Assembly (NCBI GenBank): GCA_025331125.1
Contig: JAOALB010000200.1
Span: 16,819 to 80,818 of the forward strand
Reading direction: 5' to 3'
DNA from: Mycogone perniciosa
Taxonomy: Eukaryota > Ascomycota > Sordariomycetes > Hypocreales > Hypocreaceae
DNA length: 64,000 nucleotides
The position numbers and the translations under genes are program-made. The notes beneath the pieces were generated by a model, which saw only the letters and a program-made list of their open reading frames with translations, was not told the origin of the DNA and did not search any database. The first letter of the stretch is position 1; every line of letters begins with the position of its first letter. Shown piece by piece: positions 63,719 through 64,000 of the stretch.

Positions 63719-63928
63719 TAATTAAAAGCTTTTTTATTATAAATATATATTAATATTTTATTATTAAGGTAAAAAGGATATAGATATTACAGTTATTAAT
63801 AATTTATAATAATCAAAAGTTAAATAATAAAGCTTTTGAAATAAATAAATAAATTTTAAATAGTTAAAATAAATATATTAACTGCTTTTTAACTTCATTT
63901 TTTATTTCATTTTTTATTTCATTTTTTA

Positions 63929-64000
<72 letters not shown>
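63719..64000. repeat. AT-rich sequence ending in tandem repeats and an (ATT)n tract
   Basis: After the TAATT duplication comes about 170 bp of featureless AT-rich DNA. Then three units of a 12-bp repeat (TTCATTTTTTAT) lie at about 63894-63928, followed by a pure ATT/TTA trinucleotide run from about 63929 to the window end. The run's true length is unknown because it leaves the window. Confidence 0.85.

Noticed and set aside
63929..64000. (ATT)n as a functional origin or centromere motif
   Set aside because: A simple trinucleotide run at the window edge has no supporting context.

Overview
This window looks like nuclear DNA of a filamentous ascomycete (Pezizomycotina) and falls inside an extremely AT-rich, repeat-filled isochore. 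About 59 kb consists of dead LTR retrotransposons in which CpA and TpG dinucleotides have almost vanished in favour of TpA. That is the signature of repeat-induced point mutation (RIP). In-frame stops fall where Gln (CAG/CAA) and Trp (TGG) codons belong, and the catalytic Asp pair of each reverse transcriptase inspected reads Asn-Asn. I could not name the species.

Layout. (1) 1-8470: right-hand part of a Ty3/Gypsy element (here Gypsy4) with pol on the + strand, about 4 kb of unexplained sequence, then a probable 3' LTR. (2) 8471-10139: a fragment of a short repeat (family X) and unidentified relic sequence. (3) 10145-29765: a Gypsy3 element with 162-bp LTRs, opened by a chromodomain-bearing Gypsy1 (10536-18252), a Ty1/Copia element (18855-24115) and a 459-bp TRIM-like element (27474-27932). 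(4) 30644-36128: a Gypsy2 element with 172-bp LTRs, containing a solo LTR and an X copy. (5) About 36640-41400: the only island of normal base composition. It carries one apparently intact gene, a secreted 203-aa protein on the - strand (37065-37676), a frameshifted relic of a BCS1-type AAA ATPase (39950-40880, - strand), two foldback/MITE-like elements and tandem repeats. (6) 41404-49533: a second Gypsy1, split by a fragment of Gypsy2 and by a complete Gypsy2 (42616-49285). (7) 49903-63718: a third Gypsy2 whose target duplications lie 13.8 kb apart because a truncated inverted Gypsy3 and a 5'-truncated Gypsy1 sit inside it, joined at a deletion-like junction. (8) 63719-64000: low-complexity DNA ending in an (ATT)n tract that runs off the window.

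Element boundaries rest on LTR pairs and target-site duplications read by eye: CTAGC, AATAT, ATTAA, TTTAC, TAATT, ATTAT, TATTT and TCTAT are exact, and AGTAT/GGTAT has one mismatch. Nothing in the retroelements looks able to encode protein. The biological interest is the small secreted-protein gene that has survived between RIP-mutated blocks, the usual address of fast-evolving candidate effectors in 'two-speed' fungal genomes. That role is inference. No tRNA, rRNA, CRISPR or telomere repeat was seen.
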